Shown here: positions 6,237 through 15,032 of the stretch, piece after piece
How positions within the stretch are numbered: position 1 is the first letter of the stretch
Layout of the letters: the number at the start of each line of letters is the position of its first letter
Origin: DATHWB01 sp040902855
GTDB taxonomy: Bacteria > Actinomycetota > Acidimicrobiia > Spongiisociales > ZC4RG35
Assembly (NCBI GenBank): GCA_040902855.1
Contig: JBBDWN010000107.1
Span: 1 to 20,058 of the forward strand
Direction: 5' to 3'
Length of the DNA stretch: 20,058 nucleotides
Made by a program: the position numbers and the translations under genes
The notes under the pieces: model-generated
What the model was told of the DNA's origin: nothing
What the model saw: the letters and a program-made list of their open reading frames with translations, nothing else
Databases searched by the model: none

Positions 6237-6767
6237 CTAGGTGGGGAGGCCGAGGAGGGTGCGAGTCATCCAGGCGGTAGCGCCCCACAGGGTTTCGCCT
6301 TCGATCTCGTAGAACCACACTTTGCGACCGCTCCAGTCCTCCGAATGCCAGCCTGCCTCGTCTGCGAGATCGGCGATCCGGGGCAACAGGATCCGGTCCA
6401 CCTCGCGGGGACTCGGCACGAGATCCGGCTCGGACGCGAGACGGCCGACCACCGGCACCACCATCAGCGAGAACGACACCGTGTCGACGGCGGGGAGAAA
6501 ACCCAGCACTTCCACCGAGGCGGGGACGATCCCCACCTCCTCGTGTGCCTCCCGCAGCGCGGTGGACACGGGGCCGTCGTCCCCCGGGTCGGGTCGACCA
6601 CCCGGAAAGGCGAGATGCCCGGCATGGGTCGGCATCGTGTCCGGCCGCTTGGTCAACACGAGACGGATGTCCCCGTTCGCATCGGTGTACAGAGGTGCAA
6701 GCACCGCGGCCATAGGGAGACCCGAAGACGGCGGCGGTTCGGAACGAAGAACCAGGCGATCCCACAC
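6237..6767 (-). CDS. NUDIX hydrolase, CoA pyrophosphatase (NudL/YeaB) type
   Basis: 176 residues from GTG 6767. The NUDIX box spans about residues 57-80: FPGGRPDPGDDGP then ALREAHEEVGI, with the metal-binding R72-E73 and E76-E77. The upstream LVLTKRPDTMPTHAGHLAFPGG is the UPF0035 signature that marks CoA/acyl-CoA pyrophosphatases, which cut CoA to 3',5'-ADP and 4'-phosphopantetheine. The first position of the box is D rather than E, normal for this subgroup. The GTG start is chosen because AGGA lies eight bases upstream and the N-terminus is family-like; a later ATG (at MAAVLAPL) is the alternative. It is divergent from the acetyltransferase gene with 33 bases between them. CoA specificity is inferred from the signature; another nucleotide substrate is possible. 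Confidence 0.88.
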   Translation of the reverse strand: MWDRLVLRSEPPPSSGLPMAAVLAPLYTDANGDIRLVLTKRPDTMPTHAGHLAFPGGRPDPGDDGPVSTALREAHEEVGIVPASVEVLGFLPAVDTVSFSLMVVPVVGRLASEPDLVPSPREVDRILLPRIADLADEAGWHSEDWSGRKVWFYEIEGETLWGATAWMTRTLLGLPT

Positions 6768-6788
6768 CGAAGCGATCCTACGGCCGGA

Positions 6789-6794
6789 TAGGCT
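6789..6794 (+). promoter_or_regulatory. TANNNT -10 box for a probable leaderless transcript
   Basis: TAGGCT ends six bases before the ATG at 6801, placing the expected transcript start on or next to the start codon. The upstream bases hold no Shine-Dalgarno. No convincing -35 is visible, as is common for actinobacterial leaderless promoters. Confidence 0.4.
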
Positions 6795-6800
6795 GTCGGG

Positions 6801-7354
6801 ATGATCCCGGAACGGATCACCACAGATCGTCTGATCCTCCGGCGTTTCAGCCGGCGCGATACCGACTCCGTCTTCTCGGCGGTCGAGAGTTCGCTGCCGC
6901 AACTGTCGGAGTACCTGCCGTGGGCCCATGCGGGCTACGCCAAAGAGGACGCGGCGGCCTACATCCGCGATTCGATCAGTTCGTGGAAGGAGGGTCGGGC
7001 CTTCGACTTCGCGATCAGGCTGCGCTCCCAACCCGCCCACCATCTGGGGAACATCTCGATCTGGCACGTGTCACGGCTGGGGCGCACCGGGGAAATCGGG
7101 TACTGGGTGCGAAGCGACCACGCCAGTCGCGGGATCGCCACCGAGGCGACCGCCGCCCTCCTCGACAACGGTTTCATGCACATGGGATTCCACAAGATCA
7201 CGCTGCGCATCGCCGCGGGCAACCGCAGCAGCGAACGAGTCGCCGAGAAGTTGGGCTTCACCCGAGAGGGCGTCCTGCGTGAAGAACTCCGTATCAACGG
7301 AATGTGGATCGACCACACCCTCTACTCGATCCTCGAACACGAACACGAGTTGCG
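6801..7354 (+). CDS. GNAT-family N-acetyltransferase, RimJ/RimL type (3' end in gap)
   Basis: 184 codons are visible before the N run; the family is usually 175-200 residues, so little is missing. It opens with the RimJ/RimL hallmark ITTDRLILRRFSRRD. The acetyl-CoA binding loop is SRGIATEATAALLDNGF, followed by HKITLRIAAGNRSSERVAEKLGFTREG and the final EELRINGMWIDHTLYSIL. Enzymes of this group acetylate the alpha-amino group of ribosomal proteins or other amines; the substrate here cannot be told. It has no Shine-Dalgarno and a TAGGCT box six bases before the ATG, which suggests leaderless translation. It is divergent from the NUDIX gene and convergent with the nuo operon. Confidence 0.88.
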
Positions 7355-7454
7355 NNNNNNNNNNNNNNNNNNNNNNNNNNNNNNNNNNNNNNNNNNNNNN
7401 NNNNNNNNNNNNNNNNNNNNNNNNNNNNNNNNNNNNNNNNNNNNNNNNNNNNNN
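7355..7454. other. Scaffold gap (100 N)
   Basis: Exactly 100 N, the conventional placeholder for a gap of unknown size. It hides the 3' end of the acetyltransferase gene and the region just downstream of nuoN, where terminators for the two convergent transcripts would be expected. Any gene in the true gap is invisible. Confidence 0.98.
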
Positions 7455-7455
7455 G

Positions 7456-8967
7456 TCAACCGCCTGCGGCGGTGATGAGCGTTCGGGTCGCCTCGCCGAA
7501 GAAGGTGGCGATCGGCGGGTAAAACCCGATGACGATCGTGGCCACTGCAGTCAATGCGATCGCGAGACCGAGGGAGCCGACGGGAGCGTCCTCTGCCTCG
7601 TTGGCGCCATCGGCGGGCGCATCGAACCACACGGTCTTGACGATCCTGGCGTAGTAGTAGAAGGCAATGACCGCGTTGATGGCGGCGATAACGGCCAGCC
7701 ACACGCCGCCGGGTCCACCGGAGGTGATCGCCGACTGGAACATGATGAACTTGGCGAACCAACCGGCCAGTGGCGGAATGCCGGCGAGGCTGAAGAAGAA
7801 CACCGCGACGAGCACGCCGAGCCGCGGGTCGAGTTTGCCGAGCCCCGCCCAACCTTCGATGTCGCCGGTTCCGGTGCGACGCGCTCCCTGGATGATCACG
7901 GCGAATGCGCCGAGGTTCATCACCGAGTAGATCACGAGGTAGACGACCGTCGCTTCGAGACCGACCGCCAGTTGCTCACCGCCTGAGACGGCAGCGGCGG
8001 CGAATGGGACGAGCATGAAGCCCGCCTGGGCGATAGAGGAGTACGCCAAAAGCCGGACGATGTTCTCCTGCCGGAGCGCGGCGAGGTTGCCCACGGTCAT
8101 CGAAAGGGCGGCCAAGAGCCACAGCGCCGGACCCCAGATGTCCACCGCAGCCGGCAATGCGACGTAGACGATCACGAACAGGCCGACGAAGCCTGCGGCC
8201 TTCGACGACACCGACAGATACGCGGTGACGGGCGTGGGTGCCCCCTCGTAGGTGTCAGGCGCCCAGAAGTGAAACGGCACGGCCGAGACCTTGAACGCGA
8301 ACCCGATGATGATGAACAGGATCGCCAACCCGAGAAGAGGCTCGAAGCCCGGCACCGAACCTCCGGCGATGAGGGCGACCGAGTCCGAGATCGTGACCAA
8401 GTCCACCGATCCGGTGATCCCGTACAGCATCGACATCCCCCACAACAGGATCGCGGTGGACAGGACCCCCAGGATGAAGAACTTGAGCGAAGCCTCGTTC
8501 GAACGCAGGTCCCCCTTGCGCCAGCCGGCCAGCATGAACAGAGGACCGGTCGTCACTTCCAGTCCGATGAAGAGGATGATGAGATCGCGAGCCGATGCCA
8601 TCACCACCGATCCCAGGATCGAGGTCAGCAACAAGAAGTAGTACTCACCCTGGTAGTAGCGGTCGGATTCGATATACGACACCGACATCAACAGGGTCAC
8701 GTATCCAGCTGCGAGGAACAGCCCCTTGAGGACCAGGGCGAACTCGTCGACCACGTAGGAACCGTCGAACATCGACCGTGTCCCGACGTCGTCGACCGCC
8801 ATGATGATCAGCGGAATGGCGGCGAACGTGAGACCGAGCACCCCGACAGTGGCCGTCCAGTACTTGAGCGGACGGGGCAGCACGAGGTCGAGCGCCAGCA
8901 CCCCGAGCATCGTCACGACGATGATGATCTCGGGCGCAAGCGCGAGGTAGTCGATCTCCCAGGACAT
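7456..8967 (-). CDS. nuoN: NADH-quinone oxidoreductase subunit N
   Basis: 503 residues, the last gene of the nuo operon. An antiporter-like membrane subunit of complex I that pumps protons, with about 14 transmembrane helices. Family features visible are LIILFIGLEVTTGPLFMLAGW (with the key glutamate of TM5), FKVSAVPFHFWAPDTYEGAPTPVTAYLSVSSKAAGF and IVRLLAYSSIAQAGFMLVPFA. The start overlaps the nuoM stop by one base (TGATG), so it is translationally coupled. The C-terminus ends TLITAAGG, two bases before the assembly gap, and looks complete. Confidence 0.96.
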   Translation of the reverse strand: MSWEIDYLALAPEIIIVVTMLGVLALDLVLPRPLKYWTATVGVLGLTFAAIPLIIMAVDDVGTRSMFDGSYVVDEFALVLKGLFLAAGYVTLLMSVSYIESDRYYQGEYYFLLLTSILGSVVMASARDLIILFIGLEVTTGPLFMLAGWRKGDLRSNEASLKFFILGVLSTAILLWGMSMLYGITGSVDLVTISDSVALIAGGSVPGFEPLLGLAILFIIIGFAFKVSAVPFHFWAPDTYEGAPTPVTAYLSVSSKAAGFVGLFVIVYVALPAAVDIWGPALWLLAALSMTVGNLAALRQENIVRLLAYSSIAQAGFMLVPFAAAAVSGGEQLAVGLEATVVYLVIYSVMNLGAFAVIIQGARRTGTGDIEGWAGLGKLDPRLGVLVAVFFFSLAGIPPLAGWFAKFIMFQSAITSGGPGGVWLAVIAAINAVIAFYYYARIVKTVWFDAPADGANEAEDAPVGSLGLAIALTAVATIVIGFYPPIATFFGEATRTLITAAGG

Positions 8968-10598
8968 CAGCTCCCCAACACGTCGGCGACGGCGGCGGTG
9001 GTTGCTGCACCCTCACCGAAGGCGGTGTTGACGAGGGACACGACTGCGTCAGTGGTGGCCCCGAACACGACGTTGGGGTAGAAGCCGATGACGACGATCA
9101 GAACCATCAGCGGCACCCACGCGGTGAGCTCGTAGCGGTCGGCATCGTGAAACTCGTGTCCGACCCACTCCTCCCCCGGCTCGCCGAGGTTCACCTTCTG
9201 GAGCATCCACAGCATGTAGCCGGCAGTGAGCACCGTGCCGATCGCGCCGAGGACCATCGCCGTGCGGAACAGCCCGAGGTACTCGGCCCGGAGCGACTCG
9301 AGCGGGTTGTAGGCCCCGAGGAGCGACATGAACTCTCCCCAGAATCCGGCGAGACCGGGCAGTCCGAGCGATGCGAAAGCGGTGAAAGCGAGGATCGCTC
9401 CCATCACGGGCATCAGCTTTTGGTTCCCGCCGAGGCGAGCCATCTCCCTGGTGTGATACCGGTGCGACATCGACCCGGCCAGGAAGAACAACAGCCCGGT
9501 GATGAGACCGTGGGCGACCATGCCGATGATCGCGGCGTTGATGCCCACATCGGTGAGAGTGGAGATCCCCAGCATCACGAACCCCATGTGACCCACCGAC
9601 GAAAAGGCGATCAGCCGCTTCATGTCGGTCTGGGCGAGACAGGCGAGCGAGCCGTAGATGATCCCGATCACCGCGAGGACGGCGATGGCCGGCGCCCAGT
9701 TCTCGGCCTCCTGCGGGAGGATCGGAATCGAGATGCGGATGAAGGCGTAGGACCCGAGCTTCAGCAGGATGGCGGCTAGCAGCACCGAACCGACTGTCGG
9801 GGCGGCGGTGTGAGCGTCAGGCAGCCAGGTGTGGAACGGCCACATCGGCACCTTGACGGCGAACCCGAGGAACATTGCTCCGAACACGAGGAACGCGAAC
9901 GTCCCACTGAAGGCTCCCGACGTCCCCAACTCGATGAGTTCCGGGATGTCGAACGTGCGAGGTCCGAAGTCGCCCGAACGGAAGTAGAGGGCGAGGAAGC
10001 CGAGCAGCATGAACGCCGAACCGAACAGGGTGAACAGGAAGAATTTGATCGAGGCGTAGAGACGTGTCTCGACCTCCTTGCTGAACCCGGGGATCTTCCG
10101 CTTCGACTTGTCACCCCAGATTCCGATCATGAAGTACATGGGAAGCAGCACGATCTCGAAGAAGATGAAGAACAGCACCAGGTCGAGGGCCAGGAACGTG
10201 CCGTTCATGCCGGTGGCGAGGATCAACATGAGCGACAGGAACCCGCGCGGGTTGTGCGGCTCTTCCCAGTGGTCCCACGAGTAGATGATCGCCAAGACCA
10301 TCACGAATGTGGACAGCACGAGAAGGGGCAGGCTGATCCCGTCTACCCCGAGGTGGAAATTGGCGCCGATCGCCGAGATCCATGTCTCGTTCATCTCGAA
10401 CTGGAACCGATCACCGGCCCCGTAGTCGAAGTTGACGACGAGCAGCAGCGACAAGGCGAACGTGACCACCGCCACGAACAATGACCACTGCTTGACGGCG
10501 GTTTCGTTGGTCTTGGGGATGGCCATGTTGACCAGTGCACCTACCAACGGCAGGAACACGATCAGGGTCAGGCCCCAGCCGCTTTCGAACAGTTCCAT
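8967..10598 (-). CDS. nuoM: NADH-quinone oxidoreductase subunit M
   Basis: 543 residues. The second antiporter-like proton-pumping subunit of complex I. The signature stretch FAVKVPMWPFHTWLPDAHTAAPTVGSVLLAAILLKLGSYAFIR is intact, as are FFIFFEIVLLPMYFMIGIWG (conserved glutamate) and DMKRLIAFSSVGHMGFVMLG. I chose ATG 10598 because GAGAGG lies upstream and the N-terminus MELFESGWGLTLIVFLPLVGAL is typical; the open frame continues further into nuoL but that part is not NuoM-like. A 25-base gap separates it from nuoL, the largest in the operon. Confidence 0.97.
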   Translation of the reverse strand: MELFESGWGLTLIVFLPLVGALVNMAIPKTNETAVKQWSLFVAVVTFALSLLLVVNFDYGAGDRFQFEMNETWISAIGANFHLGVDGISLPLLVLSTFVMVLAIIYSWDHWEEPHNPRGFLSLMLILATGMNGTFLALDLVLFFIFFEIVLLPMYFMIGIWGDKSKRKIPGFSKEVETRLYASIKFFLFTLFGSAFMLLGFLALYFRSGDFGPRTFDIPELIELGTSGAFSGTFAFLVFGAMFLGFAVKVPMWPFHTWLPDAHTAAPTVGSVLLAAILLKLGSYAFIRISIPILPQEAENWAPAIAVLAVIGIIYGSLACLAQTDMKRLIAFSSVGHMGFVMLGISTLTDVGINAAIIGMVAHGLITGLLFFLAGSMSHRYHTREMARLGGNQKLMPVMGAILAFTAFASLGLPGLAGFWGEFMSLLGAYNPLESLRAEYLGLFRTAMVLGAIGTVLTAGYMLWMLQKVNLGEPGEEWVGHEFHDADRYELTAWVPLMVLIVVIGFYPNVVFGATTDAVVSLVNTAFGEGAATTAAVADVLGS

Positions 10599-10623
10599 CG
10601 TCAGTCGCCTCTCTCTTCCACTC

Positions 10624-12666
10624 TCAGTTGAACACTGCGACGGCGAGCACCAACACGAGCGCTCCCACCACGAATCCCATTGCGTATTGCTGTACCCGGC
10701 CCGTCTGCAACCTGCGCAGCGCCAGTCCGGCGCTGTCGGCACCCGCCGACACCCCGTTGAAGAACATGTCGATCCCCCGCTGGTCCAGTCCGCCGTAGAC
10801 GAACCGACCCAGCAGCCGCGTGCCGCCTCCGACACCGTTCACGATGCCGTCGAGCACGTAGGTGTTCACCCAGTCGACGGCCCGCGCCGCCGGTCCCTTG
10901 GTGAATCCCACCATCCCGAGGGCGAGATGATCCATGTAGTACTTCTGGCGGAGCAGCGGATAGAGGACGGGGATTTCGAAACGATCCCTGGCGAGTTGGG
11001 TTTCGGCGTCCTTCGCGTACAGCAGCCAGCCGATGACGATGCCGAGTCCACCTGCGGTCAGACCGTAGGCGGCCAAGGTCCAGTCGATAGCTTCGGGATG
11101 ATGGTCGCCCATCGCCACGACTCTCGCACCCACCCAGGTCGTGAAGTTTCCGAATCCCCCGAACTCCACTCCGGGGATGTTCAGGAACCCGGCGATGACG
11201 GACGGGACCGCCAACGCCACCAGCGGAACGGTCATCAGGGCGGGTGACTCGTGGGGATGTCCGTGACCCTTGTAGCTGCCGAAGAAGGTGAGGGAAACCG
11301 CCCGCGTCATGTAAAAGGCCGTCACGAACGCGCCGGCGATGGCCACCCACATGAACGCCTGGTACCCCTCGTAGTCCAGGGTGGCAAGGATCTCGTCCTT
11401 GGAGAAGAAACCGGCGAGCGGGATGATCCCCGCCAGGGACAACGAACCGATCACGAAGGTCCAGAACGTCCGCGGCATCACCTTGCGCAAGCCACCCATG
11501 TCGCTCATGTTGTTCGAGTGGACCGCGTGGATCACTGATCCGGCGCCGAGGAACAGAAGCGCCTTGAAGAAGGCGTGGGTGAAGAGGTGGAAGAGCCCGG
11601 CGGTGTACCCGCCCGCCGCTACCGCCGTCATCATGTATCCGAGCTGAGACACGGTCGAATAGGCGAGCACCTTCTTGATGTCGTCGGCCACGAGTGCCAA
11701 CAAGCCCATCGCGAAGAGCGTGATCACCCCGATCGGGACCATCCACTGCCTGGCTGCCTCGCCGCCGACCAGGTCCTGGTAGACCGGGAACGTGCGGGCC
11801 ATCAGGTAGATGCCTGCGGTGACCATCGTGGCGGCGTGCATGAGGGCCGAGACCGGCGTCGGGCCGGCCATGGCGTCCGGGAGCCAGATGTGGAGGGGGA
11901 ACTGGGCTGACTTGCCCATCGCCCCGAAGAAGAGCAGCAGGCCCCCGGCGAACGCCACCGCCTCGAGGGGCTCGGCGTGGTTGGCGGCCGCCTCGTTGAT
12001 GGCGGCGAAAGAGAAGTCGCCGATGGCGAGACCAAGAAGAATGGCTCCGAGGATGAGCCCGACGTCGGCCACCTTGTTGGTGTAGAAGGCCTTCATCGCC
12101 GCCGACGAGTTCTCCTTCTGCTCCCAGTAATGGCCGATCAACAGATAGGAGGCGAGGCCCACCCCCTCCCAGCCGATGATGAGCTGGATCAGGTTGGGCG
12201 AGCCGACGAGGACCAGCATCGAGCCCGCGAACAGCGAGAGAGAAGCGAAGAACCAAGTCACCCTGACGTCGCCCTTCATGTACCCGACTGCGTAGATGAA
12301 GACGAGTAGGGAGACAACGGCGACGACGAAATACATCATGATCGAGAGGCCGTCGACCACCCATCCCAGTTCGAAGACGAGCGCCCTCCCGTCGAACATA
12401 CCGATGGAGGCAATCTCGAAGTTCTCTTCTCGGAAGATGCCGTGGCTCATGTTCTGGACGAACAGCACCGAAGCCCACACCATGTTGAGGGCCATGGCCC
12501 CGATGGCGAACTCGGCGCCCAGATACTTCAGACGCTTGCCGAAGAAGATGATGAGGAGGAACGCGGCGAACGGGGCGACGAGCATGATTCCCGCCCACTG
12601 CGCGAAGAAACCGCCCGACACCAGGTCGGGAGCACCGGCTTCGACAGCGAGTACGAGGTTTGTCAT
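10624..12666 (-). CDS. nuoL: NADH-quinone oxidoreductase subunit L
   Basis: 680 residues, within the family range. The largest antiporter-like subunit, at the distal end of the membrane arm, with the C-terminal lateral helix that braces NuoM and NuoN. Features include IGWEGVGLASYLLIGHYWEQ, AQFPLHIWLPDAMAGPTPVSALMHAATMVTAGIYL, IKKVLAYSTVSQLGYM and the post-TM15 segment HESPALMTVPLVALAVPSVIAGF. The last helix QQYAMGFVVGALVLVLAVAVF is present, so the gene is complete. ATG 12666 overlaps the nuoK stop by one base (TGATG). Confidence 0.97.
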   Translation of the reverse strand: MTNLVLAVEAGAPDLVSGGFFAQWAGIMLVAPFAAFLLIIFFGKRLKYLGAEFAIGAMALNMVWASVLFVQNMSHGIFREENFEIASIGMFDGRALVFELGWVVDGLSIMMYFVVAVVSLLVFIYAVGYMKGDVRVTWFFASLSLFAGSMLVLVGSPNLIQLIIGWEGVGLASYLLIGHYWEQKENSSAAMKAFYTNKVADVGLILGAILLGLAIGDFSFAAINEAAANHAEPLEAVAFAGGLLLFFGAMGKSAQFPLHIWLPDAMAGPTPVSALMHAATMVTAGIYLMARTFPVYQDLVGGEAARQWMVPIGVITLFAMGLLALVADDIKKVLAYSTVSQLGYMMTAVAAGGYTAGLFHLFTHAFFKALLFLGAGSVIHAVHSNNMSDMGGLRKVMPRTFWTFVIGSLSLAGIIPLAGFFSKDEILATLDYEGYQAFMWVAIAGAFVTAFYMTRAVSLTFFGSYKGHGHPHESPALMTVPLVALAVPSVIAGFLNIPGVEFGGFGNFTTWVGARVVAMGDHHPEAIDWTLAAYGLTAGGLGIVIGWLLYAKDAETQLARDRFEIPVLYPLLRQKYYMDHLALGMVGFTKGPAARAVDWVNTYVLDGIVNGVGGGTRLLGRFVYGGLDQRGIDMFFNGVSAGADSAGLALRRLQTGRVQQYAMGFVVGALVLVLAVAVFN

Positions 12667-12971
12667 CAGAATTTCATGAGGTTGAAGTCGTCCACATTTG
12701 CGCTCTGCCGGTTCCGGAAGATCATCAGGATGATTGCCAGGCCGATGCCCACCTCGGCGGCAGCCACGGTGATCACGAAGATGGAAAAGACCTGACCCAC
12801 CGCCTGGCTGGAACGGATGACCGCCTCGAAAGCGATGAGGTTGATGTTCACAGCATTGAGCATCAGTTCGACGGCGAGGAGCACCATCACCGCATTCCTG
12901 CGGACGAGGAGGCCGTACACGCCGAGCGAGAAGAGTGCCGCTGCGATGACGAGGAACTGCGTGACGATCAC
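12666..12971 (-). CDS. nuoK: NADH-quinone oxidoreductase subunit K
   Basis: 101 residues, the canonical length, with three transmembrane helices. The two membrane glutamates of the proton path are present (E35 in AVELMLNAVN and E73 in AAAEVGIGLA). The GTG start at 12971 overlaps the nuoJ stop as GTGA. The C-terminal RNRQSANVDDFNLMKF is a normal NuoK tail. Confidence 0.97.
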   Translation of the reverse strand: MIVTQFLVIAAALFSLGVYGLLVRRNAVMVLLAVELMLNAVNINLIAFEAVIRSSQAVGQVFSIFVITVAAAEVGIGLAIILMIFRNRQSANVDDFNLMKF

Positions 12972-13522
12972 ACCGACCCCCGCTCTTCTTCCTCGAGCGG
13001 CGTGAGATCACGACGGGCGATGGTGATCCCCCCAACGAGGGCCGCCAGCAGGATGAAACCGACGATCTCGAAAGGCAGCACGAACCGGCCCAGGAGAGCT
13101 TCGCCGAGGATGCGGGTGTCGGTGCCCTCGCCCACCTGGGCGATCTCGGTCGATCCGAACGCCGTCAGCATCGTGTAGCTGAGGACGGCGAACAGGATCA
13201 ACGAGAGGACCGCCGCCATCGGACGCGCCTTGGGGTTGTCGAGCCCGGTGTCACGCACCATCGGCGCCCGAGTGATCATCGTGCCGAACAGGAACAGGAC
13301 AATCACCGCACCGATGTACACCAGGACCAGGGTCCACGCCACGAACTCGGCGGACAGCATGAGAAACAGACCGGCGGTTCCACCCAGCGTGGCGACGAGA
13401 TAGAGGGCAGCGCGCACGACGTTCTGAGTCGTCACCACCCGGAATCCGGAGACGAGGACCGCGCCACCGATCGCCAGATAGACCCAGTTCACAGGCTCGG
13501 AGATCCACGACTGGAACGTCAT
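12968..13522 (-). CDS. nuoJ: NADH-quinone oxidoreductase subunit J
   Basis: 184 residues with five predicted transmembrane helices. The conserved TM3 region EFVAWTLVLVYIGAVIVLFLFGTM is present; it corresponds to the helix that changes conformation during turnover in complex I. The start ATG 13522 overlaps the nuoI stop by one base, and the stop overlaps nuoK by four. The C-terminal part after the last helix is short and charged (TPLEEEERGSV). Confidence 0.96.
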   Translation of the reverse strand: MTFQSWISEPVNWVYLAIGGAVLVSGFRVVTTQNVVRAALYLVATLGGTAGLFLMLSAEFVAWTLVLVYIGAVIVLFLFGTMITRAPMVRDTGLDNPKARPMAAVLSLILFAVLSYTMLTAFGSTEIAQVGEGTDTRILGEALLGRFVLPFEIVGFILLAALVGGITIARRDLTPLEEEERGSV

Positions 13523-14013
13523 CAGGACTCCAGCGCCGGCGGCTCGGGGACCGTCTCCAGCCAGTCCTGGAGCTTGTCCATGTCGTGCATCATCTTGCCC
13601 ATCGCCGTCTCGGAGTATTCGTAGTCGGGACTCCAGAAGAGCGCATCGAAGGGGCACACCTCGACACAGATACCGCAGTACATGCAGAGGGCGTAATCGA
13701 TGTCGAAACGATCGAGTTCCGCCCGCACCTTGATGCGACCACCCGGTTTGTCCGGCTGCTTCTCTTCCTTATGACCCTCGATGTAGATGCACCAGTCAGG
13801 GCAGTTGCGGGCGCACAGCATGCACACGGTGCACGCCTCCTGATCGAGCGCGATGACGCCCCGCGCCCGGGCAACCGGCTCTTCCTTGACGAGCGGGTAG
13901 TTGATCGTCTTCAGGTGCTTCTTCGGGTTGAAGATCGTCTGGATCATCACCACGAAGGTCACCTTCAGGCCCTTGAGCAGACCACTGCCGGGGATGGTCG
14001 GGAAAACGGCCAT
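13522..14013 (-). CDS. nuoI: NADH-quinone oxidoreductase subunit I, 2x[4Fe-4S]
   Basis: 163 residues. Two ferredoxin-type motifs bind clusters N6a and N6b, which pass electrons towards NuoB: C61, C64, C67 and C71 in CTVCMLCARNCPDWC, and C110, C113, C116 and C120 in CMYCGICVEVCPFDA. An extra cysteine (C75) follows the first motif. A basic N-terminal helix (GLLKGLKVTFVVMIQTIF) should lie on the membrane. The CxRNCPDWCIYI wording of the first motif recalls, from memory, NuoI proteins of actinobacterial complex I variants without the NADH module. ATG 14013 overlaps the nuoH stop by one base. Confidence 0.96.
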   Translation of the reverse strand: MAVFPTIPGSGLLKGLKVTFVVMIQTIFNPKKHLKTINYPLVKEEPVARARGVIALDQEACTVCMLCARNCPDWCIYIEGHKEEKQPDKPGGRIKVRAELDRFDIDYALCMYCGICVEVCPFDALFWSPDYEYSETAMGKMMHDMDKLQDWLETVPEPPALES

Positions 14014-15032
14014 CAGATCGCCACCTTGAGGGCGCCGGTCACGACGATGTTGACGAGCGAGATCGGAATGAGCCACTTCCAGGCGATGGTCTGCAGTTGG
14101 TCCTCACGGAAGCGGGGGAACGTCCAGCGGAACCAGATCATGACGAACACGAGGACGAAAATCTTGCCGCTGAGGATGAGAGGTCCGGCGAATTGCAGTG
14201 TCTCCTGAGACAGCCCGGGCGCCCAATAGCCGCCGAGGAAGAGCGTCGCAGCCAGTGCGGCCATCGTGAACATGTTGGCGAACTCGGCCAGGAAGAAGAA
14301 CAGGAACCGGAACCCCGAGTACTCGGTGAGATACCCCATGACGAGCTCGGATTCGGCGATCGGCATGTCGAACGGGATCCGGCTGAGTTCTGCAAGGGCA
14401 GCGATCATGAAGATCACGAAGCCGACGAGCTGGGGGATGACAAACGGGAAGCCGTACCCCCAGCCCAACTCCGAGAACCAACCGGCCTGGGACTCGACGA
14501 TGCCTTCGAGGCTCATGGTGCCTGCCATCACCACGACGCCGACGGTGGCGAGCACGAGCGGCAGTTCGTAGGCGATGAGCTGACCGGCGGCGCGCAAACC
14601 GCCCATGAGCGAGTACTTGTTGGCCGACGACCAGCCCGCAACCAGGATCCCGATGGTCGACAGCGACGAGATCGCCAGGGCGTAGAAGATCCCGACGTCG
14701 AGATTGCGGATCGAGAGCCCCGGACCGAAAGGAATCACGACGAACAACGCAACGGTACCGATGAACACGAGCACGGGTGCGAGCTTGAAGACGGGGGCGT
14801 CGGCCTCTTCCGGCACGAGGTCTTCCTTCTGGAAGAACTTGACGCCGTCGGCGATGAGCTGGGCCCATCCCCACCGTCCGCCGGCGAAGTACGGACCGAC
14901 CCGGTTCTGCATCTTCGCCGACAACTTCATCTCGGCGAAGCCGATCAGCATCCCGGCGACGGGGATGAGGGTGGCCACGAACAGGATCTTGGCGGCCAGC
15001 AGCAACCAGAAGTTGTCGACGAGCCAACTCAT
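14013..15032 (-). CDS. nuoH: NADH-quinone oxidoreductase subunit H
   Basis: 339 residues, eight predicted transmembrane helices. NuoH forms part of the quinone chamber and joins the peripheral arm to the membrane arm. Conserved parts are KLSAKMQNRVGPYFAG, SSANKYSLMGGLRAAGQLIAYELPL with the following cytoplasmic loop, and FDMPIAESELVMGYLTEYSGFRFLFFFLAEF. The start overlaps the nuoD stop by four bases (ATGA). Confidence 0.97.
   Translation of the reverse strand: MSWLVDNFWLLLAAKILFVATLIPVAGMLIGFAEMKLSAKMQNRVGPYFAGGRWGWAQLIADGVKFFQKEDLVPEEADAPVFKLAPVLVFIGTVALFVVIPFGPGLSIRNLDVGIFYALAISSLSTIGILVAGWSSANKYSLMGGLRAAGQLIAYELPLVLATVGVVVMAGTMSLEGIVESQAGWFSELGWGYGFPFVIPQLVGFVIFMIAALAELSRIPFDMPIAESELVMGYLTEYSGFRFLFFFLAEFANMFTMAALAATLFLGGYWAPGLSQETLQFAGPLILSGKIFVLVFVMIWFRWTFPRFREDQLQTIAWKWLIPISLVNIVVTGALKVAI

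Noticed and set aside
6229..6765. Alternative reverse-strand frame over the NUDIX gene.
   Set aside because: Gly/Arg/Pro-rich shadow; the NUDIX box and CoA signature lie in the other frame.
8269..9081. Long forward-strand open frames antisense to nuoN/nuoM, and similar ones opposite nuoI, nuoH and others.
   Set aside because: Low-complexity Arg/His/Glu/Asp-rich translations are typical shadows of GC-rich membrane-protein genes. None has a domain or a ribosome binding site.
10599..10835. Upstream extension of the nuoM frame.
   Set aside because: It lies inside the 3' end of nuoL on the same strand in another frame, is Cys/Ser/Trp/Arg-rich and unlike NuoM. ATG 10598 with its ribosome binding site gives the canonical N-terminus.
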